From Novosphingobium sp. UBA6722 (GTDB lineage Bacteria > Pseudomonadota > Alphaproteobacteria > Sphingomonadales > Sphingomonadaceae), in contig DKII01000139.1 of NCBI GenBank assembly GCA_002454125.1, positions 1 to 6,671 of the forward strand: a DNA stretch of 6,671 nucleotides, written 5' to 3'. The position numbers and the translations under genes were made by a program. The notes beneath the pieces are model-generated. The model was not told where the DNA came from. It saw only the letters and a list, made by a program, of their open reading frames with translations, and did not search any database. This document shows, one piece after another, positions 6,156 through 6,671 of the stretch (the first letter of the stretch is position 1; each line of letters starts with the position of its first letter).

Positions 6156-6671
6156 ATGCAGCGCTTCGAAGGGACCAAGAATTACGTCGCCACCGATGAC
6201 CTTAAGGTCGCGGTCAATGCCGCGGTGCTGCTGCGCCGCCCGCTGCTGGTGAAGGGCGAACCGGGCACCGGCAAGACCGTGCTGGCGCATGAGATCGCCA
6301 AGGCGGTCAATGCGCCGCTGATCGAGTGGAACATCAAGTCGACCACCAAGGCCCAGCAGGGCCTTTACGAGTATGACGCGGTCGCCCGCCTGCGCGATGG
6401 CCAGCTTGGTGACGAGCGGGTCCACGACATTTCGAACTACATCAAGAAGGGCAAGCTGTGGGAGGCCTTCACCTCGCCGCAGCTCCCCGTCCTGCTGATC
6501 GACGAGATCGACAAGGCCGACATCGAGTTCCCGAACGACCTGCTCCAGGAACTCGACCGGATGAGCTTCGACGTTTACGAAACGAAGGAACGGATCGCGG
6601 CCAAGGAACGCCCGATCGTCGTCATCACTTCGAACAATGAAAAGGAGCTGCCGGACGCCTTCCTGCGCCGC
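6156..6671 (+). CDS. MoxR-family AAA+ ATPase, C-terminal part beyond window edge
   Basis: The visible 172 codons encode the N-terminal AAA+ core of a MoxR-type ATPase. MoxR proteins act as chaperones, often with a VWA-domain partner, to mature or insert metal centres of enzymes or assemble envelope complexes. Visible motifs: YVATDDLKVAVNAAV (10-24), Walker A GEPGTGKT (34-41), Walker B VLLIDEID (112-119), FPNDLLQELDRM (125-136), sensor-1-like ITSNN (157-161) and the start of the arginine-finger block LPDAFLRR (165-172). Full-length relatives are usually near 280-330 aa, so roughly half is present. An in-frame ATG at 6144 would add MTTS. A stop at 6135-6137 limits further extension. Neither start has a well-placed Shine-Dalgarno (GGGG at 6140-6143 is 12 nt from 6156), so the start is uncertain by 4 codons. 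A CoxE-like VWA gene is expected downstream (inference). The specific client is unknown. Confidence 0.92.
   Translation, partial: MQRFEGTKNYVATDDLKVAVNAAVLLRRPLLVKGEPGTGKTVLAHEIAKAVNAPLIEWNIKSTTKAQQGLYEYDAVARLRDGQLGDERVHDISNYIKKGKLWEAFTSPQLPVLLIDEIDKADIEFPNDLLQELDRMSFDVYETKERIAAKERPIVVITSNNEKELPDAFLRR

Overview
The window is ordinary-looking chromosomal DNA of a GC-rich alphaproteobacterium, most likely a member of the Sphingomonadales (Sphingomonas / Novosphingobium / Erythrobacter type). This rests on the protein style of ParE, the short LpoA-like lipoprotein, the HWE-family histidine kinase and the MoxR-type ATPase, all read from the translations. No database search was run. I see no tRNA, rRNA, CRISPR array, insertion sequence, integrase, phage gene or toxin-antitoxin pair, and base composition does not change abruptly.

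Layout, left to right. Positions 1-807 (minus) hold rsmI, the 16S rRNA C1402 2'-O-methyltransferase, cut at its C-terminus by the window edge. Divergent from it, 38 bp away, is a lipoprotein with a periplasmic-binding-protein fold (846-1991, plus), resembling the C-terminal domain of LpoA, the activator of penicillin-binding protein 1A. The divergent rsmI / lpoA pair is also found in E. coli (yraL / yraM). After 57 bp comes parE, the ATPase/TOPRIM subunit of topoisomerase IV (2049-4034, plus). A 145-bp gap holds a candidate promoter with a perfect 17-bp palindrome. It leads to a DUF4349-type lipoprotein with a C-terminal membrane helix (4180-5022, plus). Converging on it, with only 6 bp between the stop codons, is a membrane HWE-family sensor histidine kinase with a DUF4118-like sensor region (5029-5970, minus). 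A 185-bp divergent control region (5971-6155) separates the kinase from a MoxR-family AAA+ ATPase (6156 to the right edge, plus), which is cut at its C-terminal side.

How the genes fit together. The first three genes are housekeeping functions: ribosome fine-tuning, peptidoglycan synthase activation and chromosome decatenation. The DUF4349 lipoprotein and the kinase are envelope or signalling accessories. The MoxR ATPase is probably the first gene of a MoxR/VWA chaperone-type pair that continues outside the window. I see no evidence that these genes form one system.

The most interesting signals are regulatory. The candidate parE promoter places its start point almost at the ATG and carries a GANTC (CcrM methylation) site in its spacer. 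A perfect 17-bp dyad centred exactly on another GANTC lies at the likely transcription start of the DUF4349 gene. Two 16-bp direct repeats with a 19-bp period lie upstream of the kinase promoter. I found no convincing undescribed gene system.
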